DNA of 64,000 nt from Streptomyces sp. Ag109_O5-1 (GTDB taxonomy: Bacteria > Actinomycetota > Actinomycetes > Streptomycetales > Streptomycetaceae). A program made the position numbers and the translations under genes. Shown one piece after another: positions 24,801-32,549 of the stretch. Every line of letters begins with the position of its first letter. Position 1 is the first letter of the stretch. The stretch covers positions 10,974,001-11,038,000 of the forward strand of contig NZ_RKQF01000001.1 in NCBI RefSeq assembly GCF_003814875.1, given 5' to 3'. A model generated the notes under the pieces. That model did no database searches and had not been told where the DNA came from. It saw nothing but the letters and a program-made list of their open reading frames with translations.

Positions 24801-25652
24801 TCAGGCGGCCGGACGCAGCAGCCCCTGGATCTCCGTCTCCGCGCCCGGACCGAGCCGGTGGCGGAGCCGCGAGAACGTGCCGGCCGATCGGGCCGCCGGC
24901 CAGTCCCCGGGCAGCTGCGCCGCGGGCAGCCCCGGGTCGGTGCGCAGCAGCCGCCCCCAGTCGTCGATGAGCAGCAGCAACTGCGGCAGGGCCTCCCCGG
25001 CGCCCGGCTCGGCCCGCTCCCAGCGGTCGAGGAAGTCTTCGTGAGCCGCCCGCAGCGCAGTCAAGTCCCACGCCCTGTCCACGAGTTCCGCGGGATCGCT
25101 GGGCGCGGTCGGTGTGCCGTGGAACGCCTGGGCGAGATGGCGCACATCCGCTGTCAGCAGATCCCCGATCATGGCCTCGACGTCCACGCGGCCGGGGGCG
25201 ACCCACACATGGGACTGGACGGCGCCGAAGCCCGCCCAGGTCAGCCGGGTCTGGAGCTGGTAGCGCACATTGCGCAGGGTCTCGGGCAGCGGGCAGCTCA
25301 GGACCGTCCAGACGCCGGGCTCGTGGTCGAAGGGAGCGGGGGAGAACAGCCGGTCCCGGCCCTGCGCGAGCAGCGTGCGCGCCCGTGGCGTGAGTTCGAA
25401 CGCGCTGGTACGGCCGTCCTTGTGACGGGCCAGCAGACCGCGGTTGACCATGCGGTTCAAGGCGGCCCGGGTCGCCGTGTCGGACGTACCGAGCCTCCCC
25501 AGCACCGCCAGCAGCACCTGGGTGGGGACCCGCACATCGACTTCCCGCAGGGTGGCGCCCTGGCCGAACACGCACAGGCCGAAGAAGGCGAGCGCCACTT
25601 CCTGGGGCACGACGTGCCGTTCGGCGCTCGTCACATCGCCTTGCTTGCTCAT
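24801..25652 (-). CDS. PaaX-family transcriptional regulator
   Basis: The 283-residue protein has the PaaX layout. An N-terminal winged helix (TRAALNRMVNRGLLARHKDGR with a TPRA element after it) is followed by the central PaaX domain around WTVLSCPLPETLRNVRYQLQ and the C-terminal domain with ELVDRAWDL. PaaX proteins are GntR-related repressors that respond to aryl-CoA esters, classically phenylacetyl-CoA. The gene lies 7 bp behind the EthD-like gene, so the two form a bicistron that probably regulates itself. The paa genes are 13 kb away and have a different operator, so this regulator may serve the EthD gene rather than phenylacetate breakdown. Confidence 0.82.
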   Translation of the reverse strand: MSKQGDVTSAERHVVPQEVALAFFGLCVFGQGATLREVDVRVPTQVLLAVLGRLGTSDTATRAALNRMVNRGLLARHKDGRTSAFELTPRARTLLAQGRDRLFSPAPFDHEPGVWTVLSCPLPETLRNVRYQLQTRLTWAGFGAVQSHVWVAPGRVDVEAMIGDLLTADVRHLAQAFHGTPTAPSDPAELVDRAWDLTALRAAHEDFLDRWERAEPGAGEALPQLLLLIDDWGRLLRTDPGLPAAQLPGDWPAARSAGTFSRLRHRLGPGAETEIQGLLRPAA

Positions 25653-25659
25653 GGGGCGA

Positions 25660-26409
25660 TCATACGAGCGACTCCGTGTCGTCGAAGATGACGATCTCCC
25701 TGGTGAGCAGGAAGAACGACAGCGACGGCAGGTGGAAGGCGCCATGCTCCTGCGTGTGCCGGGCCAGCCCCGCCTCGTACGCCCGGATGCCGGCGACCGC
25801 CTCCCCTTCGTCGAACCACAGCGTCGCATAGCCTTCGTACGCGGGCTGTCCGGAACCCCCGAAGTAGCCGCCGTCGTCGCCGGCGGGAAGGGCCGGGTTC
25901 CATTCGTAGCCGCGCAGGTGGCGGGCGACGGCACCGGACGGATCGGCGAGCACCTCCTCATGGGCGTGCTGCCGGCGCTCCTGGAACACGCTCGGTTCCA
26001 TGCCCTCAGCGGCCTTGAAGAAGTACAGGACCTTGACCGCACCGGGCCCGGGCTGCGGCACCTCGGCCCGCTCCTCCGCCACCAGCAGGCTCAACGCCGC
26101 AGGCAGATCACTGAAGTTGACTCCGTCGGGGCCCACGACCTCACGGGTGTACGGGTCGGTGAAGGTCTGCCCCATCGTCTCCAGGCTGTCGAAGTACAGC
26201 TCCGTGACGGAGTCGCGCGGCAGTGTCACTTGGTAGCCGGTGTCGCCGAGCGCGCCGTACGCACTGTCGAAGACGTGGTTCTGGACGTACTTGCGCAGGG
26301 TCAGCTTGTTGGCGACGGCTATCCCACCGTGCACCTCGCGGACGTAGTCGGCGTACTCGGCATGCGTCATCCCCGGACGGCGCCGCACGGCGGCCACCAG
26401 CTTGATCAT
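25660..26409 (-). CDS. EthD-domain protein with two tandem dimeric alpha/beta-barrel halves
   Basis: The 249-residue protein contains two EthD/ferredoxin-like halves. The first begins IKLVAAVRRRPGMTHAEYADYV. The second begins around residue 130 with VKVLYFFKAAEGMEPSVFQE. Each has the characteristic pattern of a strand, a long helix and a His-containing segment. EthD proteins accompany cytochrome P450 or oxygenase systems and often have unknown chemistry. GGAGG lies close to the ATG at 26409. The downstream PaaX-type regulator suggests that an aromatic or CoA-linked inducer controls it. Confidence 0.75.
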   Translation of the reverse strand: MIKLVAAVRRRPGMTHAEYADYVREVHGGIAVANKLTLRKYVQNHVFDSAYGALGDTGYQVTLPRDSVTELYFDSLETMGQTFTDPYTREVVGPDGVNFSDLPAALSLLVAEERAEVPQPGPGAVKVLYFFKAAEGMEPSVFQERRQHAHEEVLADPSGAVARHLRGYEWNPALPAGDDGGYFGGSGQPAYEGYATLWFDEGEAVAGIRAYEAGLARHTQEHGAFHLPSLSFFLLTREIVIFDDTESLV

Positions 26410-26442
26410 CACAACCTCCTCGTGGCGAGACCCGAGGAGACA

Positions 26443-26472
26443 AATGTATGGCATAAAATTGTGGAATCGCAA
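26443..26472 (-). promoter_or_regulatory. Likely promoter of the EthD-PaaX operon
   Basis: On the minus strand a TTGCGA box (26467-26472) lies 18 bases from TACATT (26443-26448), in a clearly AT-rich stretch 35-60 bp upstream of the EthD start. The TATGGCATA half-symmetric sequence inside it could be a regulator contact. Confidence 0.4.
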
Positions 26473-26488
26473 AAATCTGCAACACCAC

Positions 26489-26509
26489 GTCCTATGTCCT
26501 ATGTCCTAT
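26489..26509. repeat. Three tandem copies of a 7-bp unit
   Basis: GTCCTAT is repeated three times without gaps, in the spacer between the EthD promoter and the carbonic anhydrase gene. The function is unknown. Confidence 0.6.
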
Positions 26510-26665
26510 GTGTCGACCTGTCTGCCGAGCTGATCCGCATGGTCGCGATGTGCCGCGGAGTCGCCTGGCACGGGAGGCGGCGGCGGTCCAGGATTGGCGG
26601 CAACTGGAGGTCGTCGTCGGCGCCACCGGGAGTCCAGGCTCAGAGCAAGAGGGGGTGCCGTCACA

Positions 26666-27196
26666 GTGATCGACGCGGACGAGCTGGCCGAGCGGAACGC
26701 AGGGTTCGCCGACGGCAGATCTTTCGCCGGCCTCAAGCTCATGCCCAGTGGCAGTCTGACGGTCATCGGATGCGTCGACCCTCGTGTCGACCCGTCCGAC
26801 GTGCTCGGGCTCAAGCTCGGCGAGGCAGCGGTGATCCGCAACGTCGGAGGGCGGGTCACGCCCGAGACACTCCGGACGCTGGGGATGCTGGCGAAGGTCG
26901 TGCAGGCCCGTACGGGTGGCCCTCGCCCGGGCGACGTCCACTACGCGGTCCTGCATCACACCGACTGCGGGATCACGGACCTGGCCGCCTTCCCCGAGCT
27001 GCTGGCCGACTACTTCGAAGTGCCGGCCGGGGACCTGGACGCCAAGGCGGTCACCGACCCGGTCGCCGCCGTCCGCGTCGACGTCGAAAGCCTCAAACGG
27101 AAGCTTCCGGCCGGAGTCTTCGTCTCAGGGCTCGTGTACGACGTGGCCACCGGGCTCATCGACGTCGTCGTCCCGCCCGCGCGAGTGGACGCATGA
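26666..27196 (+). CDS. Beta-class carbonic anhydrase-like protein
   Basis: The 176-residue protein has the zinc-site pattern of beta carbonic anhydrases. GCVDPRVDP gives the Cys and the Asp-Arg dyad, and LHHTDCGITDL gives the His-x2-Cys pair. It should interconvert CO2 and bicarbonate, though distant members of this fold have other roles. The GTG at 26666 is preceded by AGAGGGGG. An in-frame upstream GTG/ATG region looks non-coding. A metallo-beta-lactamase-fold gene follows after 3 bp, so the two are probably co-transcribed. Confidence 0.8.
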   Translation: MIDADELAERNAGFADGRSFAGLKLMPSGSLTVIGCVDPRVDPSDVLGLKLGEAAVIRNVGGRVTPETLRTLGMLAKVVQARTGGPRPGDVHYAVLHHTDCGITDLAAFPELLADYFEVPAGDLDAKAVTDPVAAVRVDVESLKRKLPAGVFVSGLVYDVATGLIDVVVPPARVDA

Positions 27197-27199
27197 AGC

Positions 27200-28269
27200 A
27201 TGTGTGACGATCACGGGCACTCGGCGGCCGAGGCGGCGTGGTCGGCGCCTCGCCTCGCGCAGGGACCGGCTGTCGACCCGGTGACGCTGCCCGAGGTCGA
27301 CGAGGTCAGGGTCACGACGATGGTCGACAACACCTACGACGCCCTGCTGGCTTCTGCCGAAGGCGTCACCCGGGCGTCGCTGGGCGCCGGGCGGACCGCG
27401 GCGCGGCAGTTCGCCGGCGGCGAGGCCCTCGCGGGGCTGCGTGCCGAGCACGGCTTCTCCGCCCTGCTCACCGTCCGAAGCGGGAACGCGAGCAGCACGC
27501 TGCTGTTCGACACCGGCGCGTCGCCGGACGGTTGGCGGTGAACGCCGAGCGTCTCGGTGTCGATGTCGGCGGCCTGCAGGGCGTCGTGCTCAGCCACGGA
27601 CACTTCGACCACGCGGGCGGCTTCGAAGGCCTGGCCCGGCTGCGCGGGCGCTCCGGCCTGCCGCTGACCGCCCACCCCGCGGTCTGGACCCGCCGCCGCC
27701 TGGCACTGCCCGCCGTTCAGGGGCTGGAGATGCCCACGCTGTCACGGGGCGCCCTGGAACGCGAAGGGTTCGAGGTGATCGAGCGGCGGCAGCCGTCCCT
27801 GCTGGCCGGCGGCATCCTGATCACCGGCGAGGTGGACCGCGTCACCGAGTTCGAGCACGGCATGCCGCCGGCGCACCAGGCCTGGGACGGGAACGGCTGG
27901 CGGCACGACCCCGCCGTCATCGACGACCAGGCACTCGTCGTCAACGTGCGCGGCCGGGGACTCGTCGTCATCACGGGGTGCGGTCACGCCGGAGTGGTCA
28001 ACATCATCCGCCACGCCATGAGACTGACCGGCGTCGGTGAACTGCTTGCCCTCATCGGCGGTTTCCACCTGAGCGGCCCCGCCTTCGAGCCGGTCATCGG
28101 CCCGACGGTGGCCGCGCTCACCGAACTCGCACCCGAGCTGATCGTCCCCGGTCACTGCACCGGCTGGCGCGCCCAGCACGCCCTCGCCGCGGCGCTCCCG
28201 GACGCATGGGCGCAGACCAGCGTCGGAACCACCTACACACTCGGCGCCCCACAGGGGGCTGTTGGCTGA
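27200..28269 (+). pseudogene. Metallo-beta-lactamase-fold hydrolase, frameshifted
   Basis: The first reading frame (27200-27541) encodes the N-terminal part of an MBL-fold protein like those annotated as dihydropterin-ribofuranosylaminobenzene-phosphate synthase-related. It contains MVDNTYDALL and LLFDTGASPDG. The frame then breaks at about 27531, and a neighbouring frame continues with LSHGHFDHAGGFEG, the zinc-binding HxHxDH motif, then TGCGHAGVVN and LIGGFHLSG to a stop at 28269. Inserting a single base after the GAC GG at about 27530 would give a continuous protein of about 356 residues with the expected D-G-L-A-V-N junction. It follows the carbonic anhydrase gene closely. Confidence 0.75.
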
Positions 28270-28338
28270 TCCCGGCTCGACCGGTGCGGCAGGCGGGCGA
28301 GGCCCGTCGGCGCGGAGAACACCCGGAGCGTGCTGCGG

Positions 28339-28704
28339 TCAGTGCGAGTGGTCGTGGTGGCCGGAGTGGTCACGGTGGTCGTGGCCCGCGGGGCGTCGGG
28401 CCAGGGATCGGGCGCGTGTGGTGACCTCGTCCGTGGTCACGGCGCACAAGCCCGTGAGCACATCCTCCAGGGCGGCCAGCCAGAGCCCGTAGTAGTTGTG
28501 CGGTTCGTCCCGCTCCGCCGAGGCTTCCCAGGCGGCGATCCGGGCGATCAGCGCCGCCTGGAACTCCGGCCAGGTGAACGCTCCCGCGTCGTACAGGGTG
28601 ACGGCCATCCCGAAGGCGCGGCTCTCCCACGGCTCGGCGAACACCAGCTCGCCGTTGGAGCGGGGCGGTGCGGCGGGGCCCTCGATGTCCAGAGGCGCGC
28701 TCAC
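28339..28704 (-). CDS. Nitrile hydratase activator/accessory protein with His-rich tail
   Basis: The 121-residue protein is the third gene of the nitrile hydratase operon. It is homologous to the N-terminal part of the beta subunit (compare its FAEPWESRAFGMAV with FAEPWEGRAFALAI in the beta subunit), as known for P14K/NhlE-type self-subunit-swapping activators that deliver cobalt into the alpha subunit. The C-terminus is a His/Asp-rich tail (GHDHRDHSGHHDHSH), fitting metal storage or delivery. The start is the GTG at 28704, which overlaps the alpha-subunit stop by four bases. Confidence 0.85.
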   Translation of the reverse strand: MSAPLDIEGPAAPPRSNGELVFAEPWESRAFGMAVTLYDAGAFTWPEFQAALIARIAAWEASAERDEPHNYYGLWLAALEDVLTGLCAVTTDEVTTRARSLARRPAGHDHRDHSGHHDHSH

Positions 28705-29300
28705 GGTGCCGCCACCTTGGCCACGCCGACCATGGCGTCCCTCGTCACCAGCGCCACGAGTTCTTCCTCGGTCAGGTGCTCGGTGCCGGACGGCCGTTCG
28801 GGCAGCACCAGCCAGCGCACCTCGCTGGTCGAGTCGCGGACGGTGATCCGTACATCGTGGGCCAGTTCGAGTCCCATCTCGGACAGCACCGCGCGCGGTT
28901 CCTTCACCACCCGGGCGCGATAGGCGGGATCCTTGTACCAGCTCGGCGGTAGGCCGAGCACTGGCCAGGGGTAGCACGAGCACAGGGTGCAGACCACCAC
29001 GTTGTGCGTGGTGGGGGTGTTCTCCACCACCACGATGTGCTCGCCCTGGAACCCTCCGAAGCCCAGTTCCCTGATGGCGGCCGTGCCGTCCTCGAGCAGC
29101 CGGCGGCGGTACTCGGGGTCCGTCCAGGCCCTCGCGACGACCTTCGCGCCGTTGAGCGGTCCGATGGTGGACTCATAGGTGGTGATGAGCCCGTCCATCG
29201 CCTTCGGGTCGATCAGGCCCCGTTCGGTGAGCAACTGCTCGAGCGCCTCGGTGCGCAGGGCCGGGGGAAGGTGCTCGGCCGATCCGGCGGTGGTCGTCAT
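28701..29300 (-). CDS. Nitrile hydratase alpha subunit, cobalt type
   Basis: The 199-residue subunit contains the metal-binding claw CTLCSC at residues 104-109, within VVCTLCSCYPWPVLGLP. The Thr in the second position is typical of cobalt-containing enzymes, where iron enzymes have Ser. Two of the cysteines are post-translationally oxidised in known members. The enzyme hydrates nitriles to amides in the cytoplasm as an alpha-beta oligomer. The ATG at 29300 overlaps the end of the beta gene. No amidase or cobalt transporter is found beside it. Confidence 0.93.
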   Translation of the reverse strand: MTTTAGSAEHLPPALRTEALEQLLTERGLIDPKAMDGLITTYESTIGPLNGAKVVARAWTDPEYRRRLLEDGTAAIRELGFGGFQGEHIVVVENTPTTHNVVVCTLCSCYPWPVLGLPPSWYKDPAYRARVVKEPRAVLSEMGLELAHDVRITVRDSTSEVRWLVLPERPSGTEHLTEEELVALVTRDAMVGVAKVAAP

Positions 29301-29962
29301 GAGGGGGTCTCCAGATAGCTCTCGAACAGTTCTACGGTGACTTCGAACGGCTCGGCGTCGGTGCCCCACAGGTCATGTGAGTCGAAGCGCACCGAGTAGA
29401 CGTACTGCGGGTTCTCGCCCAGGAAGTGCGCGTTGGTGTCCGGCAGCACGCCGGCGGGCTGGACGATGTCGACGACGCCGGCATGCCCTCGCACATAGTG
29501 CGGGAGTCTGGTGTGGCCGGGCGGCGACATGTCCTTGGCGCGCACGCGCTCGCCGACGGCGAAGGCGGGCGCGCTGTCGAGGGAGCGCAGCGTGCCCTCG
29601 GCGGTCGGCGCGTAGTCGGGCTTGGCCGGCTCCGGGACCGGGGGCTCCGCCACGTGCTCGCCGCGGAGGTTGCGGGCGCGGGCGTCGACCGCACCGGGTG
29701 CCAGGATGGCGCTGTCGAGGAGTCTCAGCTCTCCGGCGTTGAGCCAGCGCCCGTAGTAGCCGTCGTCGATGTAGTGCGCTCGGTCCAGGCGCTCCAGCGC
29801 GTGCCGGAAGGAGTCCAGGTTTCCCCCGGACACCCGGTTCGAGAGGATCGCGAGCGCGAACGCCCGGCCTTCCCAGGGCTCTGCGAAAACAGGCTCATGT
29901 CGTCTCGGCGGATGCATGGAGCCCCAGCCCGGGACTCCTCCCATGTCGGCAATACCGTCCAT
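29297..29962 (-). CDS. Nitrile hydratase beta subunit
   Basis: The 221-residue protein is the first gene of the operon. It starts MDGIADMGG, the classical beta-subunit beginning, and contains VFAEPWEGRAFALAI in its N-terminal helical part. The C-terminal SH3-like barrel runs from about residue 125 (FAVGERVRAKD, TRLPHYVRGHAGVVD) to YSVRFDSHDLWG. It pairs with the alpha subunit to form the active site. GAGAGG precedes the ATG at 29962. The gene order beta-alpha-activator is that of actinobacterial cobalt nitrile hydratases. Confidence 0.93.
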   Translation of the reverse strand: MDGIADMGGVPGWGSMHPPRRHEPVFAEPWEGRAFALAILSNRVSGGNLDSFRHALERLDRAHYIDDGYYGRWLNAGELRLLDSAILAPGAVDARARNLRGEHVAEPPVPEPAKPDYAPTAEGTLRSLDSAPAFAVGERVRAKDMSPPGHTRLPHYVRGHAGVVDIVQPAGVLPDTNAHFLGENPQYVYSVRFDSHDLWGTDAEPFEVTVELFESYLETPS

Positions 29963-30018
29963 GGCCGGACCTCTCTTTTGCCGACAATAGCGGGCATAGC
30001 TAGATGAATTGTATTTGG

Positions 30019-30037
30019 GTGACGTCTCTGGCGTCAC
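30019..30037. promoter_or_regulatory. Inverted repeat in the nitrile hydratase/NmrA divergent promoter region
   Basis: GTGACG (30019-30024) and CGTCAC (30032-30037) form a perfect 6-bp inverted repeat with 7 bases between, 57 bp upstream of the nitrile hydratase start. It could be an operator for either divergent unit. Nothing else supports this. Confidence 0.3.
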
Positions 30038-30146
30038 GGTGAGAGCTCCGCTCCGACCCGCTGGTCGCGGCGCCTGCCGCGGATGCGTCGGGCTCATTGC
30101 CGTCAGCCCGGTTGCGCCCTGGTCGGGCGGCCCGCAGGCTGCCACC

Positions 30147-31076
30147 ATGGACTACAGCCCGGAAGCAGGTGTGCGGCCCGTTCTGGTGACCGGTGCCGCG
30201 GGCAGCGTCGGGGCCGTCGGCAGGACCGTGGTCCAAGGCCTACGGCGCCGGGGGCTCCAGGTCCGTGCTCTGGTGCACCGGGACGACGACCGTGCCCAGG
30301 CGCTGCGCGCGACGGGTGCCGACGTCGTGGTCGGAGATCTGACGCGGGCCCGTGATGTCGCCGACGCCCTCGACGGCTGCGGTCGGATGTATTTCGGCAT
30401 GGCCGTATCGGCGCAGTATCTGCTGGCCGCCGTGACCACAGCGACGGTCGCTCGCGCCTACGGAGGGCTGGAGGCGTTCGTGAACATGTCGCAGCTGACC
30501 GTCTCCGAGATGGACGCCACCAGCGGCTCCGAGTCGCATCAGCATCGTCAGCAGTGGCTGGTCGAGCAGGTTCTGGACTGGTCAGGCCTGCCCGTGGTCC
30601 ACGTCAGGCCCACCGTCTTCATGGAGAACCCGCTCATCCGGACCGTGTTTTCCTCGATCGCCGAGGACGGCACCATCAGGTGGCCCTTCGGCACGGCGAA
30701 AACCTCCCCGATCGCGGCCGGTGACGTTGCCGCGGTCGTCGAGGAGATTCTGGCCGATCCGGCCGGGCGCATCGGCCGGACCTATGAGCTGACCGGTCCC
30801 CGATCACAGGACGTCGCGGCTCTGGCCGCGGAGATTTCCGATGCCTTGCACCGCACGGTCGGCTACACCGACGTCCCGTTGCGGGAATGGCTCGACAACG
30901 ATCTCGGGGCGCTGGGACTGCCGGACCATGTCCTCCAGCACATCTCCACCATGGCTCGCCTGCACTTGGCCGGCCGCTATGACCGCCAGGCGGACGGCAT
31001 GGCAGAGGTCCTCGGGCGGCCCGCCGCGGGAGTGGCCGACTTCGTCCGCGAGAACCCCGAGCTGTTCACTCGCTGA
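30147..31076 (+). CDS. NmrA/atypical SDR-family NAD(P)-binding protein
   Basis: The 309-residue protein has a Rossmann N-terminus (VLVTGAAGSVGAVGRTVVQ) and a segment typical of NmrA-like proteins (ALRATGADVVVGDLTRARDV, VHVRPTVFMENPL). The usual SDR active-site Tyr-x3-Lys is not obvious, so it may be a redox-sensing or quinone-reductase-like member rather than a classical dehydrogenase. The ATG at 30147 lacks a strong ribosome-binding site. It diverges from the nitrile hydratase operon. Confidence 0.75.
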   Translation: MDYSPEAGVRPVLVTGAAGSVGAVGRTVVQGLRRRGLQVRALVHRDDDRAQALRATGADVVVGDLTRARDVADALDGCGRMYFGMAVSAQYLLAAVTTATVARAYGGLEAFVNMSQLTVSEMDATSGSESHQHRQQWLVEQVLDWSGLPVVHVRPTVFMENPLIRTVFSSIAEDGTIRWPFGTAKTSPIAAGDVAAVVEEILADPAGRIGRTYELTGPRSQDVAALAAEISDALHRTVGYTDVPLREWLDNDLGALGLPDHVLQHISTMARLHLAGRYDRQADGMAEVLGRPAAGVADFVRENPELFTR

Positions 31077-31397
31077 AGCCGCTCGCCGTCCGGGCACCGC
31101 CGAGGTCGGCCGGGCAGGGCCGCCGGGGCGGAGCGGCCACACCGAGGCGGATCCACGTCCGGGCCACGTCCCACGGACCAGGGCGACGGCCGCGGTGCAT
31201 CGGCGTAGGCCGCGAGAAGTGGGCCTTGCGCCGCAGTGCAGCCGGACGTACGGCGCGACGGTGCAGCCCCGCTGGGCCCCCACCTTGTCGTTGGTCGGAG
31301 CCTTCCCGGTCGGGGCCGTGGGAAACGATCACCGACGTCGCGGCACCGTGGATTCCCCAGCGGTCGGCCACCCGGTGGTGTCCGACCGCTTTGCGTG
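31077..31397. other. Intergenic region without a recognisable gene
   Basis: About 320 bp of GC-rich sequence between the NmrA-like gene and the convergent glyceraldehyde-3-phosphate dehydrogenase gene. All frames look unconserved. I see no terminator with a convincing stem and no RNA gene. Confidence 0.5.
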
Positions 31398-32393
31398 CTA
31401 GCGCGCGAGCAGTTCGAGCGTGTCGATGACCCGGTTCGAGAAGCCCCACTCGTTGTCGTACCAGGCGACGACCTTGACGTGGCGGCCGTCGACCCGGGTG
31501 AGGGCCGAGTCGAAGATCGACGAGGCCGGGTTGCCCGTGATGTCCGAGGACACCAGCGGGTCGTCCGAGTACTCGAGGACGCCCGCGAGCGGCCCCTCGG
31601 CCGCGGTGCGGTACGCCGCCAGCACCTCGTCACGCGTCACGTCACGGGACACCGTCGTGTTGAGCTCGACGATCGAGCCGACCGGCACCGGCACCCGGAT
31701 CGAGTCACCCGACAGCTTGCCGTCGAGGTTCGGCAGCACCAGGCCGATCGCCTTGGCCGCACCCGTCGTGGTCGGCACGATGTTGACACCGGCGGCACGG
31801 GCGCGGCGCGGGTCGCGGTGCGGGCCGTCCTGCAGGTTCTGCTCCTGCGTGTACGCGTGCACCGTCGTCATGAACCCGTGCTCGATACCGGCGAGCTCGT
31901 CGAGAACCGCGGCGAGCGGCGCGAGCGCGTTCGTCGTGCACGAGGCGTTGGACACGACCGTGTGCACATCCGGGTCATAGGCGTCGGTGTTCACGCCGTA
32001 CGCGAGCGTGACGTCGGCACCGTCCGACGGCGCACTGACCAGCACCTTCTTCGCACCCGCGTCCAGGTGGACCCGGGCGGCCTTCGCCGACGTGAAGCGG
32101 CCGGTCGACTCCAGCACGATGTCCACGCCGAGCTCGGCCCACGGCAGCTGGGCCGGCTCGCGCTCGGCGAGCACCTTGATACGCCGGCCGTCGACGACGA
32201 GGACGTCCCCGTCGACGCTCACCGGACGCCCGAGGCGGCCCGCCGTCGAGTCGAAGGCCAGCAGTCGCGCGAGCGCGGTGGGCTCCGTGAGGTCGTTGAC
32301 GGCGACGACCTCCAGGCCGCTGTCCCGCTCCAGCAGCGCGCGCAGCACATTGCGTCCGATGCGGCCGAATCCGTTGATGGCAATACGAGTCAT
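31398..32393 (-). CDS. gap: Type I glyceraldehyde-3-phosphate dehydrogenase
   Basis: The 331-residue enzyme has the NAD-binding start RIAINGFGRIGRNVLRA, the catalytic Cys152 in SNASCTTNALAP, the catalytic His in the following TTVHAYTQEQNLQD region, and the C-terminal WYDNEWGFSNR. It oxidises glyceraldehyde 3-phosphate to 1,3-bisphosphoglycerate with NAD+ in glycolysis. It sits alone rather than with phosphoglycerate kinase and triosephosphate isomerase, so it is likely a second copy used under some conditions. A GlxA-type regulator lies upstream on the same strand. Confidence 0.93.
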   Translation of the reverse strand: MTRIAINGFGRIGRNVLRALLERDSGLEVVAVNDLTEPTALARLLAFDSTAGRLGRPVSVDGDVLVVDGRRIKVLAEREPAQLPWAELGVDIVLESTGRFTSAKAARVHLDAGAKKVLVSAPSDGADVTLAYGVNTDAYDPDVHTVVSNASCTTNALAPLAAVLDELAGIEHGFMTTVHAYTQEQNLQDGPHRDPRRARAAGVNIVPTTTGAAKAIGLVLPNLDGKLSGDSIRVPVPVGSIVELNTTVSRDVTRDEVLAAYRTAAEGPLAGVLEYSDDPLVSSDITGNPASSIFDSALTRVDGRHVKVVAWYDNEWGFSNRVIDTLELLAR

Positions 32394-32480
32394 GAGTGGC
32401 GTCCCTTCGCTACGCCACCAGGTTCGCGGGCCGCACCGGCCTCCGACAGCGGCGAGATCGCCATGGTTCGAAAGGATCCC

Positions 32481-32528
32481 GCCAGCCCGCCAGCCCGCCA
32501 GCCCGCCAGCCCGCCAGCCCGCCAGCCC
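32481..32528. repeat. Six tandem copies of an 8-bp unit upstream of gap
   Basis: GCCAGCCC is repeated six times in a row (48 bp) with no variation. It lies between the GlxA-type regulator stop and the gap start, about 88 bp ahead of the gap ATG. Its position invites a role as variable spacer or termination element, but this is inference. Confidence 0.85.
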
Positions 32529-32549
32529 GTCGGCTCGCCGGGCCGGCCG

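Noticed and set aside
24801..26042. A long N-terminal extension of the PaaX-type regulator reaching 26042
   Set aside because: It would overlap most of the EthD-like gene in another frame. The ATG at 25652 gives the usual family N-terminus.
26520..26665. A possible small gene ahead of the carbonic anhydrase (reading AAAVQDWRQLEVVVGATG)
   Set aside because: It has no start with a ribosome-binding site and no family resemblance. It is probably chance open frame.
32481..32528. A possible CRISPR array
   Set aside because: The units are 8 bp with no spacers. It is a simple tandem repeat.
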